A stretch of 64,000 nucleotides of DNA, taken from Streptomyces tsukubensis (GTDB lineage Bacteria; Actinomycetota; Actinomycetes; Streptomycetales; Streptomycetaceae). Shown here piece after piece: positions 47,103 to 55,432 of this stretch; the stretch's first letter is position 1, and each line of letters starts with the position of its first letter. The translations under genes were made by a program, and so were the position numbers. The notes beneath the pieces are model-generated. The model had not been told where the DNA came from, did no database searches, and saw only the letters and a program-made list of their open reading frames with translations. The DNA is taken from the NCBI RefSeq assembly GCF_003932715.1, contig NZ_CP020700.1, positions 5,602,501 through 5,666,500 on the forward strand. Direction: 5' to 3'.

Positions 47103-48338
47103 ATGTCGTCTCTCGCTTCAGGAACGGCCCGCAGTAACGGAAACACCACGGTGATCGTCGCGGGCGCACGGACGCCCATGGGGCGGCTCCTCGGCTCGCT
47201 GAAGTCCTTCTCCGGGGCCGATCTCGGCGGTTTCGCCATCAAGGCCGCGCTCGACCGGGCGGGCATCGGCCCCGACCAGGTCCAGTACGTGATCATGGGC
47301 CAGGTGCTGGGGGCGGGGGCCGGACAGATCCCGGCGCGCCAGGCCGCGGTCAAGGCGGGCATCCCGATGAACGTACCGGCGCTCACGGTCAACAAGGTCT
47401 GTCTCTCCGGCCTCGACGCCATCGCCCTCGCCGACCAGCTGATCCGCGCCGGTGAGTTCGACATCGTCGTCGCGGGCGGCCAGGAGTCCATGACCAACGC
47501 CCCCCATCTGCTGCCCAAGAGCCGTGAGGGCTTCAAGTACGGCGCGGTCGGGATGCTGGACTCCATGGCCCACGACGGCCTCACCGACGCCTTCGAGAAC
47601 ATCGCCATGGGCGAGTCCACCGAGAAGCACAACACCCGGCTCGGCATCGGCCGCGCCGAACAGGACGCCTTCGCCGCCGCCTCCCACCAGCGGGCGGCCG
47701 CCGCGCAGAAGAACGGCCTCTTCGACGCGGAGATCACCCCGGTCGAGATCCCGCAGCGCAAGGGCGACCCGGTCGTCTTCGCCGCGGACGAGGGCATCAG
47801 GGGCGACACCACGGCGGAGAACCTGGCCCGGCTGCGGCCCGCGTTCGCCGCCGACGGCACCATCACCGCGGGCACGTCGTCGCAGATCTCCGACGGTGCC
47901 GCGGCCGTCGTCGTCATGAGCCGCGCCAAGGCCGAGGAGCTGGGCCTGGAGTGGCTCGCGGAGATCGGCGCGCACGGCAATGTCGCAGGACCCGACAACT
48001 CGCTGCAGTCCCAGCCGTCGAACGCGATCGCCCACGCGGTCGCCAAGGAGGGCATCTCCGTCGCCGACCTCGACCTCATCGAGATCAACGAGGCCTTCGC
48101 GGCGGTCGCCGTGCAGTCGATGAAGGACCTCGGCGTGTCCCCGGAAAGGGTGAACGTCAACGGCGGCGCGATCGCACTGGGCCACCCCATCGGCATGTCC
48201 GGCGCCCGGATCGCGCTCCACCTCGCGCTGGAGCTGCGCCGGCGCGGCGGCGGTACGGGCGCGGCCGCGCTGTGCGGCGGCGGCGGACAGGGCGACGCGC
48301 TGATTCTGCATGTACCGGGGAACGGCCCGGGGAAGTAG
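47103..48338 (+). CDS. Acetyl-CoA acetyltransferase (thiolase)
   Basis: Condenses two acetyl-CoA to acetoacetyl-CoA or cleaves it. 411 residues with the catalytic Cys100 ([11 protein letters not shown]), the NEAF motif ([10 protein letters not shown]), the histidine of [11 protein letters not shown] and the second cysteine of ALCGGGGQG. The ATG at 47103 has GAAGGGGA upstream; the frame is open to 47019. It is the first gene of the unit with meaB but a perfect hairpin lies between them. Together with the dehydrogenase at 29481 it could make 3-hydroxybutyryl-CoA. Confidence 0.93.
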   Translation: MSSLASGTARSNGNTTVIVAGARTPMGRLLGSLKSFSGADLGGFAIKAALDRAGIGPDQVQYVIMGQVLGAGAGQIPARQAAVKAGIPMNVPALTVNKVCLSGLDAIALADQLIRAGEFDIVVAGGQESMTNAPHLLPKSREGFKYGAVGMLDSMAHDGLTDAFENIAMGESTEKHNTRLGIGRAEQDAFAAASHQRAAAAQKNGLFDAEITPVEIPQRKGDPVVFAADEGIRGDTTAENLARLRPAFAADGTITAGTSSQISDGAAAVVVMSRAKAEELGLEWLAEIGAHGNVAGPDNSLQSQPSNAIAHAVAKEGISVADLDLIEINEAFAAVAVQSMKDLGVSPERVNVNGGAIALGHPIGMSGARIALHLALELRRRGGGTGAAALCGGGGQGDALILHVPGNGPGK

Positions 48339-48343
48339 CCCCG

Positions 48344-48378
48344 GGTTACGCCCCCGGGCCATGCCCGGGGGCGTAACC
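48344..48378 (+). terminator. Perfect terminator after the thiolase gene
   Basis: GGTTACGCCCCCGGGC (48344-48359) pairs perfectly with GCCCGGGGGCGTAACC (48363-48378), loop CAT. It starts 5 bases after the stop codon. Confidence 0.88.
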
Positions 48379-48458
48379 GCCCGGGCCGTCCGGACCGGGC
48401 CGCGGCGGTGCAACAGGCGGAAGCGGCACGGGCCGCGTGTGCGGTGAGGAGCAGAGGC

Positions 48459-49418
48459 ATGGTGGACGTCCCCGAACTGGTCGCCCGGGCACGGGAGGGG
48501 CAGCCGCGCGCCGTCGCGCGGCTGATCTCCCTGGTGGAGGGGGCGTCGCCGCAGCTGCGGGAGGTGATGGCGGCCCTGGCGCCGCTCACCGGCCGGGCGT
48601 ATGTGGTCGGACTGACCGGCTCGCCCGGTGTCGGCAAGTCGACCACGACGTCCGCCCTGGTCGGCGCGTACCGCCGGGCGGGAAAACGGGTCGGGGTGCT
48701 GGCCGTCGACCCCTCGTCGCCGTTCTCCGGCGGTGCGCTCCTCGGGGACCGGGTACGGATGTCGGACCATGCCTCCGACCCCGGGGTCTACATCCGCTCC
48801 ATGGCCACCCGCGGCCATCTCGGCGGCCTCGCCTGGGCCGCGCCGCAGGCGGTACGCGTCCTCGACGCGGCGGGCTGCGACGTGATCCTGGTCGAGACGG
48901 TCGGCGTCGGCCAGTCCGAGGTCGAGATCGCCGCCCAGGCCGATACCTCGGTGGTCCTGCTGGCGCCGGGGATGGGCGACGGCATCCAGGCCGCGAAGGC
49001 GGGAATCCTGGAGATCGGCGATGTGTACGTGGTCAACAAGGCCGACCGCGACGGTGCCGACGCGACCGCGCGCGAACTGAACCATATGCTCGGCCTCGGT
49101 GAGGCCAGAGCCCCCGGCGACTGGCGCCCGCCGATCGTGAAGACCGTGGCCGCCCGGGGCGAGGGCATCGACGAGGTCGTCGAGGCGCTGGAGAAGCACC
49201 GGGCCTGGACGGAGGAGCACGGCGTCCTCGCGGAACGCCGGCTGCGGAGGGCGGCGGGAGAGGTGGAGACCATTGCCCTCACCGCCCTCCGCGAACGCAT
49301 CGCCGACGTCCACGGCGACCGCCTGGTGGGCACTCTGGCGGCGCGGGTGGTGGCGGGTGAGCTGGACGTCTACGCGGCGGCGGACGAACTCCGCGCGAGC
49401 CTGACGGAGGGTGAGTAG
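48459..49418 (+). CDS. meaB: MeaB/ArgK-type GTPase, chaperone of B12-dependent mutases
   Basis: G3E-family P-loop GTPase that gates adenosylcobalamin loading and prevents inactivation of methylmalonyl-CoA and related mutases. 319 residues: Walker A GSPGVGKST (Lys60), the switch segment VDPSSPFSGGALLGDRVRM, the Walker B-like VETVGVGQSE and the base-recognition NKAD. The ATG at 48459 has GAGGAG 7 bases upstream; the frame is open to 48408. The likely client in this window is IcmA at 57787, besides methylmalonyl-CoA mutase elsewhere. Confidence 0.94.
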   Translation: MVDVPELVARAREGQPRAVARLISLVEGASPQLREVMAALAPLTGRAYVVGLTGSPGVGKSTTTSALVGAYRRAGKRVGVLAVDPSSPFSGGALLGDRVRMSDHASDPGVYIRSMATRGHLGGLAWAAPQAVRVLDAAGCDVILVETVGVGQSEVEIAAQADTSVVLLAPGMGDGIQAAKAGILEIGDVYVVNKADRDGADATARELNHMLGLGEARAPGDWRPPIVKTVAARGEGIDEVVEALEKHRAWTEEHGVLAERRLRRAAGEVETIALTALRERIADVHGDRLVGTLAARVVAGELDVYAAADELRASLTEGE

Positions 49419-49422
49419 GGGC

Positions 49423-49451
49423 GCCCCCGGGGTGAAGGATCCCCCGGGGGC
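49423..49451 (+). terminator. Terminator after meaB
   Basis: GCCCCCGGGG (49423-49432) pairs perfectly with CCCCGGGGGC (49442-49451), 9-base loop, starting 5 bases after the meaB stop. Confidence 0.85.
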
Positions 49452-49589
49452 GGTCTGCGGTCACTGCTCAGGACCCGTCTGCCCCAAGACCCGGCGAGTG
49501 AGCCGAAGGGGCGCGGCGAGTTCTGGAGGGAGAACGCGCGGAGGCCGCGAGGAACGAGTGGCCGAGCACGATCGACTGAAGAACTCGGC

Positions 49590-49592
49590 TTA
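49590..49592. repeat. Target-site duplication, left
   Basis: TTA, repeated at 50453-50455 directly outside the other end of the element. Confidence 0.8.
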
Positions 49593-49634
49593 GACGCCAT
49601 TTCAGTTGGCGTGATCTTGCGGCAGTCTGGGGTG

Positions 49635-49994
49635 ATGGCTGCTGCGCTTGTCGAACGGTTGGCGCCTGAGGACTTGTGGGAGTTGTTCCAGCGGGTGGTG
49701 CCGCCGGCCCCGCAACGTCCGCAGGGTGGTGGGCATCGTCGTCGGGGGGATCGTGAGGTGCTGGCCGCGATCATCTTCGTGGCCACCTCGGGCTGTACCT
49801 GGAACCAGCTCCCGCCGGGCTTCGGGCTGTCAGGGGTGACGGCCTTCCGCCGGTTCGCCGAGTGGACCGAGGCCAGGGTGTGGGCCAAGCTCCACCGCCT
49901 GGTCCTGGACGAACTCGGCTCCCGAGGCGACCTGGACTGGTCGCGGTGCGCGATCGACTCCGTCAGCGTCCGGGCTCTCAAAGGGGGCGGCTGA
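49635..49994 (+). CDS. IS5-family transposase, N-terminal frame
   Basis: 119 residues: the DUF4096-like start (VERLAPEDLWELFQRVVPPAP), then REVLAAIIFVATSGCTWNQLPPGF, and the first catalytic aspartate in RCAIDSVSVRA. The frame ends at TGA 49992-49994, just after the run AAAGGGGGC (49980-49988). The downstream catalytic residues are in the minus-one frame. Expression as one protein requires a ribosomal frameshift near this run, as in other members of the group. Confidence 0.88.
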   Translation: MAAALVERLAPEDLWELFQRVVPPAPQRPQGGGHRRRGDREVLAAIIFVATSGCTWNQLPPGFGLSGVTAFRRFAEWTEARVWAKLHRLVLDELGSRGDLDWSRCAIDSVSVRALKGGG

Positions 49995-50443
49995 CAGGAC
50001 CGAATCCGACCGACCGTGGCAAGAACGGATCGAAAATCCACCTCATCGTCGACCGCCGGGGCCTGCCCCTTTCGGTCGGCATCTCGGCCGCCAACCTCCA
50101 CGACAGCCAGGCCCTCATCCCGCTGGTCTGCGGCATCCCGCCCATCCGCTCACGTCGCGGCCCGCGACGTCGCCGACCCGGCAAGCTGCATGGCGACAAG
50201 GGATACGACTACCGCCACCTGCGGCGATGGCTCGCCTCCCGAGGCATCCGGCACCGTCTTGCCCGTAAGGGCGTCGAGTCATCCCGGCGCCTGGGCCGTC
50301 ATCGCTGGGTCGTGGAGCGGACCGTGTCGTGGCTGTCCGGATGCCGACGCCTCCACCGCCGCTATGAGCGCAAGCCGGAACACTTCCTCGCCTTCACTGC
50401 CATCGCCGCGACCCTCATATGTCATCGCAGACTCACCAAGTGA
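49982..50443 (+). CDS. IS5-family transposase, C-terminal frame (-1)
   Basis: About 153 codons in the minus-one frame, running from inside the first gene to TGA at 50441-50443: LTGPNPTDRGKNGSKIHLIV, the second aspartate in GDKGYD and the glutamate in WVVERTVSWL, which complete the DDE triad. No own start codon with a ribosome site was found, so it is read as the second half of a frameshifted transposase. Confidence 0.85.
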   Translation, partial: RGRLTGPNPTDRGKNGSKIHLIVDRRGLPLSVGISAANLHDSQALIPLVCGIPPIRSRRGPRRRRPGKLHGDKGYDYRHLRRWLASRGIRHRLARKGVESSRRLGRHRWVVERTVSWLSGCRRLHRRYERKPEHFLAFTAIAATLICHRRLTK

Positions 50444-50452
50444 AATGGCGTC

Positions 50453-50455
50453 TTA
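50453..50455. repeat. Target-site duplication, right
   Basis: TTA, matching 49590-49592. Confidence 0.8.
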
Positions 50456-50479
50456 AGCGCCCCGGAGGCGAACCGAGCC

Positions 50480-51067
50480 CTAAGAAACAGCCTTGCCCGT
50501 GGTGGCGTCGACGTCGATGTCGTACCACTTGCCGTCGTTGCCCTTGATGTCGATCTCCCAGCGGGCGTCGTCGAACTCGACGTCCGTGACGGTGCCCGGG
50601 TGCAGCTTCAGGGCCGCGGCCTGCGCCTCGGCGGACGTGGTCTTCGCGGCGGCGGCGGCCGCGGCGTCGTCCCGGTCGTCCTGCTTGTCCGTGTCGTCGC
50701 GGTCGTCCCGGGCCTCGTCCTGCTCGTCCCGGTCGTCGCGGTCTTCACCGGCGTCGTCGCGGTCGTCGCGGTCGTCGCCGGTCTCCACTCGCACGGATCC
50801 GTTCTGCGCATCCACCCGGACCTCGCGCTCCGTGCCCTCGGAGGTGCGGATGTCGATCTCCCAGTCGCCCTTGCCGTCGTCGTCGCGGTCGGCGGACTCC
50901 ACCGTGCCCGGCACCTTCGCCAGCGCGGCGTCGGTCGCCTCGGTCAGGGTGACCTTCGCGGCGGGCGGGGTGCGGTCGTCGTCGGAACCGGTTGCGGCGA
51001 ACGCGGTCAGGGTGCCGCCGGCCATCAGGGCGGCGACGGCGGTGGCGATGACGATCTTGCGCTTCAT
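50480..51067 (-). CDS. Secreted protein with two PepSY domains and an Asp/Arg-repeat linker
   Basis: 195 residues. N-terminal signal peptide (MKRKIVIATAVAALMAGG, TAFAATG cleavage region). Two PepSY-like domains: TLTEATDAALAKVPGTVESAD...WEIDIRTSEG (residues ~40-90) and TSAEAQAAALKLHPGTVTDVEF...WEIDIKGNDG (~145-195). Between them is a ~45-residue linker of repeated D-D-R-D and E-D-R-D units ending in an Ala run. PepSY proteins often act as chaperones or protease inhibitors outside the cell. It is divergent from a two-component system whose operator-like repeats lie in the shared gap, so it is a likely target gene. Confidence 0.88.
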   Translation of the reverse strand: MKRKIVIATAVAALMAGGTLTAFAATGSDDDRTPPAAKVTLTEATDAALAKVPGTVESADRDDDGKGDWEIDIRTSEGTEREVRVDAQNGSVRVETGDDRDDRDDAGEDRDDRDEQDEARDDRDDTDKQDDRDDAAAAAAAKTTSAEAQAAALKLHPGTVTDVEFDDARWEIDIKGNDGKWYDIDVDATTGKAVS

Positions 51068-51126
51068 GAGTGGGGATTCCCGTCGTTGGGTCGTTAACCG
51101 GACGACCACCAATCTGGCCGGGTGAC

Positions 51127-51165
51127 CCTGAACGCCGCCTGAAGCCACCTGAAGGCTTCTTCAGG
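51127..51165. promoter_or_regulatory. Cluster of CCTGAA / TTCAGG boxes, likely response-regulator operator
   Basis: CCTGAA occurs at 51127-51132, 51138-51143 and 51148-51153, steps of 11 and 10 bases (one helical turn), and the inverted TTCAGG at 51160-51165. Tandem repeats at helical spacing between a PepSY gene and its OmpR-type regulator are the classic layout of an autoregulated OmpR/PhoP-family site. Confidence 0.8.
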
Positions 51166-51187
51166 TCGGGTTTGCGACCCTGAGGGC

Positions 51188-51856
51188 ATGCGTCTGCTGA
51201 TCGTTGAGGACGAGAAGCGCCTCGCGCTCTCCCTCGCCAAGGGACTGACCGCCGAGGGCTATGCCGTGGACGTGGTCCACGACGGTCTCGAAGGGCTCCA
51301 CCGTGCCGCCGAGGGCGACTACGACCTGCTGCTCCTCGACATCATGCTGCCCGGGATGAACGGCTACCGGATCTGCGCCGCCCTGCGCGCCGCCGGGAAC
51401 GACGTACCGATCCTGATGCTGACCGCGAAGGACGGCGAGTACGACGAGGCCGAGGGCCTCGACACCGGCGCCGACGACTATCTGACCAAGCCGTTCTCGT
51501 ACGTCGTGCTGATCGCCCGGATCAAGGCGCTGCTGCGCCGCCGTGGCCGCGGCGCCGGGGCGTCCCCCACCCTCACCGTCGGCGATCTGCGGGTGGAGAC
51601 CGCGGCCCGCCGGGTCTTCCGCGCGGAGCGGGAGATCACCCTCACGGCGAAGGAGTTCGCCGTCCTGGAGCAGCTCGCGGTCCGCGCCGGGGAGGTCGTC
51701 AGCAAGGCGCAGATTCTGGAGCACGTCTGGGACTTCGCCTACGACGGCGACCCCAACATCATCGAGGTCTACATCAGCGCGCTCCGCCGGAAACTGGGCG
51801 CCGAGTGCATCCAGACCGTGCGCGGCGCGGGCTACCGTCTGGTGGCCGGGCGATGA
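51188..51856 (+). CDS. OmpR/PhoB-family response regulator
   Basis: 222 residues. Receiver domain with Asp51 (YDLLLLDIMLPGMNG), acidic pocket in VEDEK, Thr in MLTAKDG and Lys in YLTKPFS. The C-terminal winged helix ends with SALRRKLGAECIQTVRGAGYRL. The ATG at 51188 has a leader of about 20 bases, with only a weak AG-rich signal. It overlaps the sensor kinase by four bases (ATGA). Cognate DNA boxes (CCTGAA repeats) lie immediately upstream. Confidence 0.93.
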   Translation: MRLLIVEDEKRLALSLAKGLTAEGYAVDVVHDGLEGLHRAAEGDYDLLLLDIMLPGMNGYRICAALRAAGNDVPILMLTAKDGEYDEAEGLDTGADDYLTKPFSYVVLIARIKALLRRRGRGAGASPTLTVGDLRVETAARRVFRAEREITLTAKEFAVLEQLAVRAGEVVSKAQILEHVWDFAYDGDPNIIEVYISALRRKLGAECIQTVRGAGYRLVAGR

Positions 51857-53265
51857 GATCCGTACGGGCCAAGGCCGCGCTGGGAGCCACCGCTGTCGTC
51901 GCCGTCGCCCTGGTGGTCGCCGGATTCTCGGTGCTGCTGGTGCTGCGGGCGTACCTGACCGACCAGGCCGAACTCCAGGCCGAGGTCACCGCCCGCGAGG
52001 TCGCCTCGCAGATCGCCCGGGAGGCGGGGGACGGGCCGATCTCGGTCACCTCCCCGGAGGACCGCCCGGTCCAGGTCGTCGACGAGGACGGGAAGACCGT
52101 CGCCGTCAGCAAGGACCTGGAGAAGATCTCCGGTACCGGCAGTACGGGGGTGAAGCCCGAGCCGCTGCCCACCGGCGAGGACGAGCCGGACCGGGACCAG
52201 GAGGACGACGATCCCGAGCGCGGCCAGGTGTCGGGGAAGGAGCCGCGGTTCAGCCGGGGCGAGGCGACCGTCGACGGCGAGAGCGCCGAGTACCGTTTCG
52301 CGGCCGTGGAGGCGACCACCGGCGGCGGTCTGACCGTGACCGTCTACGCGGGCGCCCCGCTCGCCGTGGAGCAGCACGCGGTGGAGTCGGTACGGGAGGC
52401 GATGCTCGCCGGGCTGCCGGTGCTGCTGGTGGTGGTCGGCGGGGTGACCTGGCTGGTGACCCGGCGGGCGCTGAAGCCGGTCGAGGACATCCGGGCCGAG
52501 ATGGCCGAGATCACCGCGTCCGAGGATCTGTCCCGGCGGGTGCCGGAGCCCGGCACCCGGGACGAGGTGGCCCGGCTGGCCCGGACCACCAACGAGACCC
52601 TCGCGGCGCTGGAGGCGTCCGTGGAGCGGCAGCGCCGGTTCGTCGCGGACGCCTCGCACGAGCTGCGCAGCCCGATCGCCTCCCTGCGGACCCAGCTCGA
52701 AGTGGGCGAGGCCCATCCCGAGCTGCTGGACGTGCCGGGCGCGGTGGCCGACACCGTACGGCTGCAGCAGCTCGCGGCCGATCTGCTGCTGCTGGCCCGG
52801 CTGGACGCGGGGGAGCGGCCCGGCCGGGCGGTGGTGGATCTGTCTGCGCTGGTGCGCGAGCAGGTGTCGCAGCGGGGCGGTGCCGGGCGGGTGCCGGTCG
52901 TGGTGACCGCCGCGGACGGGGTGGAGGTGCTCGGCTCGGCGGGGCAGCTCGACCGGGTGCTGGGCAATCTGCTGGACAACGCGGAGCGGCATGCGGCGGG
53001 TGAGGTGACCGTGTCCGTCACGCGGGAGGGCGGGGCCGCGGTGCTCGCGGTCGGCGACGACGGATCCGGGGTGCCGGACGCCGAGCGGGAGCGGATCTTC
53101 GAGCGGTTCGTCCGGCTCGACGACGCCCGCTCCCGGGACGAGGGCGGCGCCGGGCTGGGGCTGGCCATCGCCCGGGACGTGGCGGAGCGCCACGGCGGGA
53201 CGCTGACGGTGGGGGAGTCGCGGGCGGGCGGTGCGCTCTTCGTGCTGAGGCTGCCCGCGGAGTGA
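51853..53265 (+). CDS. Sensor histidine kinase, EnvZ/BaeS type
   Basis: 470 residues: first membrane helix ~8-32, a ~150-residue extracytoplasmic domain with a very acidic loop (GEDEPDRDQEDDDPERG), second membrane helix (LAGLPVLLVVVGGVTWLV), a HAMP linker (RRALKPVEDIRAEMAEI), the dimerisation helix with His269 (FVADASHELRSPIASL), and a HATPase domain (NLLDNAERHA, VGDDGSGVPD, GAGLGLAIARDV). The ATG overlaps the regulator stop. The acidic sensor loop and the Asp-rich target protein suggest sensing of cations or cationic peptides, which is inference only. Confidence 0.93.
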   Translation: MRSVRAKAALGATAVVAVALVVAGFSVLLVLRAYLTDQAELQAEVTAREVASQIAREAGDGPISVTSPEDRPVQVVDEDGKTVAVSKDLEKISGTGSTGVKPEPLPTGEDEPDRDQEDDDPERGQVSGKEPRFSRGEATVDGESAEYRFAAVEATTGGGLTVTVYAGAPLAVEQHAVESVREAMLAGLPVLLVVVGGVTWLVTRRALKPVEDIRAEMAEITASEDLSRRVPEPGTRDEVARLARTTNETLAALEASVERQRRFVADASHELRSPIASLRTQLEVGEAHPELLDVPGAVADTVRLQQLAADLLLLARLDAGERPGRAVVDLSALVREQVSQRGGAGRVPVVVTAADGVEVLGSAGQLDRVLGNLLDNAERHAAGEVTVSVTREGGAAVLAVGDDGSGVPDAERERIFERFVRLDDARSRDEGGAGLGLAIARDVAERHGGTLTVGESRAGGALFVLRLPAE

Positions 53266-53297
53266 TGCCGGTGCCGGTGCTCGTGCCGGCCGGGGAC

Positions 53298-53780
53298 TCA
53301 GACTTTGCCGCGCCGGCCGCGCAGATGCTCGGCCACCGGGGTCAGGGATTCCCGCAGATCGGCCAGGGCCTCCGGGGCCATCAGGTCGATGAAGTGCCGG
53401 CGCACGGACGCCACGTGGTGCGGTGCGACCCGCCGCATCGTCTCCATGCCCGCGTCGGTGAGGACCGCGTACAGTCCGCGCCGGTCCGATTCGCAGTTCT
53501 CCCGGCGGACCAGTCCCGCGGTCTCCATCCGGGTGATCTGGTGGGAGAGCCGGCTCTTGGACTGCAGGGTCGCGGCGGCCAGGTCGCTCATCCGCAGCCG
53601 CAGGTCGGGCGATTCGGAGAGGTTGACCAGGATCTCGTAGTCGTTGTTCGTCAGCCCGAACGGCTGGAGGTCCTTCTCCAGCTGGTGCATCAGCAGCCGG
53701 CTGACGTCGAGGTGCGTGCGCCAGGTGAACTGTTCGTCCTCGGTGAGCCAGCGAGTGGCCGTCTCGGTCTCGGTCTCCAT
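53298..53780 (-). CDS. MarR family regulator
   Basis: 160 residues with the winged helix-turn-helix (NNDYEILVNLSESPDLRLRM, LAAATLQSKSRLSHQITRME, LVRRENCESDRRGLYAVLT). An acidic Thr/Glu start (METETETATRW). TAGAAT at 53787-53792 on the minus strand lies 6 bases before the ATG with no ribosome site, so the transcript is probably leaderless. The upstream DNA (53793-53820) is strikingly AT-rich, a typical MarR operator environment. Target unknown. Confidence 0.87.
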   Translation of the reverse strand: METETETATRWLTEDEQFTWRTHLDVSRLLMHQLEKDLQPFGLTNNDYEILVNLSESPDLRLRMSDLAAATLQSKSRLSHQITRMETAGLVRRENCESDRRGLYAVLTDAGMETMRRVAPHHVASVRRHFIDLMAPEALADLRESLTPVAEHLRGRRGKV

Positions 53781-53786
53781 AGAAGG

Positions 53787-53820
53787 ATTCTACCTAAAAA
53801 AGTTGAAAAGCGGACTATTT
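53787..53820 (-). promoter_or_regulatory. AT-rich promoter/operator of the MarR gene
   Basis: On the minus strand TAGAAT (53787-53792) sits 6 bases before the ATG; upstream are T-runs and A-runs around TTCAACTTTTTTAGG, which stand out in a 72% GC chromosome. Confidence 0.5.
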
Positions 53821-53996
53821 TTGGCGGGCGCGTTCACGAGACCCGCAGCGCACGCGCGATACGCCCCTCACGGGCCCCGGCATCCCGGCCGGTACCGCAC
53901 CGCCACTGTGACCACCCGTGTGACTGCGCAGTGTACGCAGCGTGCAAGGGGCGCGGACGTCCCGCGGCGTACGCGCCCTGCCCGGCCGGGGGCCGC

Positions 53997-54785
53997 TCAG
54001 AGGCCGAAACGGCGCTGGAGATCACCCAGCTGACCGGGCAGCCGGGGCGCCGAGCCGTGCTGCCCCTGGCCCCCGCCGTGACCGCCCGGCACCCCCGCCT
54101 GCGCCGGAGGCGCCCCCGTCGCGGTCTCCGGCAGCAGCGTCTCCGTCGACTGGAGCAGCACCGTCCCGGCGCCAGCGAACTCGAACTGGTGCTCCTCGCC
54201 CGACGCCCCGCCGATCCCGGTGAGCGCCCGCAGCCCGCCCATCACCCCGGTCATATAGCCGTGGTCGTAGTGGTGGCAGGGCGAAGGGCAGTCGGCCCAG
54301 CCCACCAGCGCCTGGGGATCGACCCGCAGCGGCGGCTCCATGAAGACCACCGGACCGTTGGAGGCGGCCACGAACTTCCCCGTACCGATCAGGGTGAGGA
54401 AGCCCGGCACGATCGACTGCTTCAGCGCCAGGGACGGCTGGTACGCCAGCAGGTTCCCGGCCCGGATCGTCAGATTGCCGTCGTCCAGGTCGAAGGAGTT
54501 GACGTCGAAGGCCCGGTCGGCCAGCAGCATCTTGCCGCTGCCCTCCGCCACCACCCAGTCCGAGGCGTGCAGCGGCGAGTGGAAGGAGGTCCGCAGCAGC
54601 CGGTCGAGCCGCCCGTGGCCGATGCCGTTGAAGTCGATCCGTCCGTAATAGGCGATCATCTTCCCCTTCTGCAGGAACCACTGGCTCCCCTTGAGCTCCA
54701 CGCAGAAGGTGTACGCATTGACGTTGTCGTCGCCGGGGAGGGTGGTGGGGTCGTGCACCACGGGACGGTCGCCGGAACCGGTCAC
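53997..54785 (-). CDS. AIM24 family beta-sandwich protein, third gene of trio
   Basis: 262 residues of the AIM24 / TIGR00266 family; the fold is a trimeric beta-sandwich and the role is unsettled, possibly at membranes. Typical repeats are LLRTSFHSPLHASDWVVAEGSGKMLLAD, read here as residues ~60-90, and LTIRAGNLLAYQPSL. This member has an extra Cys/His-rich loop (WADCPSPCHHYDHG) and a Gln/Gly/His-rich C-terminus, both missing from its two neighbours. The GTG start overlaps the stop of the middle gene by four bases. Confidence 0.85.
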   Translation of the reverse strand: MTGSGDRPVVHDPTTLPGDDNVNAYTFCVELKGSQWFLQKGKMIAYYGRIDFNGIGHGRLDRLLRTSFHSPLHASDWVVAEGSGKMLLADRAFDVNSFDLDDGNLTIRAGNLLAYQPSLALKQSIVPGFLTLIGTGKFVAASNGPVVFMEPPLRVDPQALVGWADCPSPCHHYDHGYMTGVMGGLRALTGIGGASGEEHQFEFAGAGTVLLQSTETLLPETATGAPPAQAGVPGGHGGGQGQHGSAPRLPGQLGDLQRRFGL

Positions 54786-55432
54786 AGCTTCTCCTCCGAT
54801 GCCTGGACGAGCACCGCGCCCCGCCCGCTCAGCTCCAGCTGGAACGCCTCACCCGAACCGCGCCCCACCATGTCGCGCCAGCCCAGCGCGGTGGAGAGCT
54901 TGTTCTGTACGTCGCCGTGGTGGGCCACGTACGCCTGCGGGTCGACATGGACCGGGCGGCCCGGCACGATCGGCAGTTCGATCACCCCGCCGTGGGCCAT
55001 CACCGCGACCGAGCCGTGGCCGCGGAGCGTGGTGGTGAACAGCCCCTGGCCGGTCACCTGGCCGCGGACCATGCCCATGACGCCGCCCTGGGCGCCGAGG
55101 AACACCGTGCCCTGCTCCAGGGTCCCGTCGAAGGCGAGCAGCCGGTCCGCCTCGACATAGAGGGTGTCGCCGGTCAGCTCCACCACCTGGATGTGGTGGC
55201 CGCCGTGCCCGAACATCACCGTCCCGCTGCCCTCGACCTTCATCAGCGGGGTGGCCTCGCCCGCCACCCGGCGGCCGATCATGCCGCCGATACCACCGCT
55301 GCCGCCGGTCGTACTCGGGGTGAAGCCGACCTCGCCGCGGTACGCGATCATGGCGCCGCGCTGGCTGTAGAGCCGCTGCCCCGGGGCGAGGGTCGCCTCG
55401 ACCATCTTGGAGTTGATCTCCCGGAAGCCCAC
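54782..55432 (-). CDS. AIM24 family beta-sandwich protein, second gene of trio
   Basis: 216 residues, same family: LYSQRGAMIAYRGEVGF, VEGSGTVMFGHGGHHIQVVEL, LYVEADRLLAFDGTLEQG, GQGLFTTTLRGHGSVAVM, VDPQAYVAHHGDVQNKL. Gly-rich insertion GGSGGIGGMIG near residue 45. The GTG start shares one base with the stop of the first gene (TAGTG), so the three are translated together. Confidence 0.87.
   Translation of the reverse strand: MGFREINSKMVEATLAPGQRLYSQRGAMIAYRGEVGFTPSTTGGSGGIGGMIGRRVAGEATPLMKVEGSGTVMFGHGGHHIQVVELTGDTLYVEADRLLAFDGTLEQGTVFLGAQGGVMGMVRGQVTGQGLFTTTLRGHGSVAVMAHGGVIELPIVPGRPVHVDPQAYVAHHGDVQNKLSTALGWRDMVGRGSGEAFQLELSGRGAVLVQASEEKL

Larger units (their letters stand above)
49593..50452 (+). 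mobile_element. IS5-family (IS427-like group) insertion sequence, 860 bp
   Basis: Complete element. Left terminal repeat GACGCCATTTCAGTTGGCG (49593-49611) and the inverted right one GACGCCATTTCACTTGGTG (50434-50452) match at 17 of 19 positions. The target duplication is TTA on both sides (49590-49592 and 50453-50455). It carries two overlapping transposase frames. Intact ends and a clean duplication indicate a fairly recent insertion; it sits between meaB and the PepSY gene and breaks no recognisable gene. Confidence 0.92.

Noticed and set aside
49440..50480. A gene interrupted by the insertion sequence
   Set aside because: Joining the two flanks at the TTA duplication gives only intergenic sequence; the neighbouring genes are complete.
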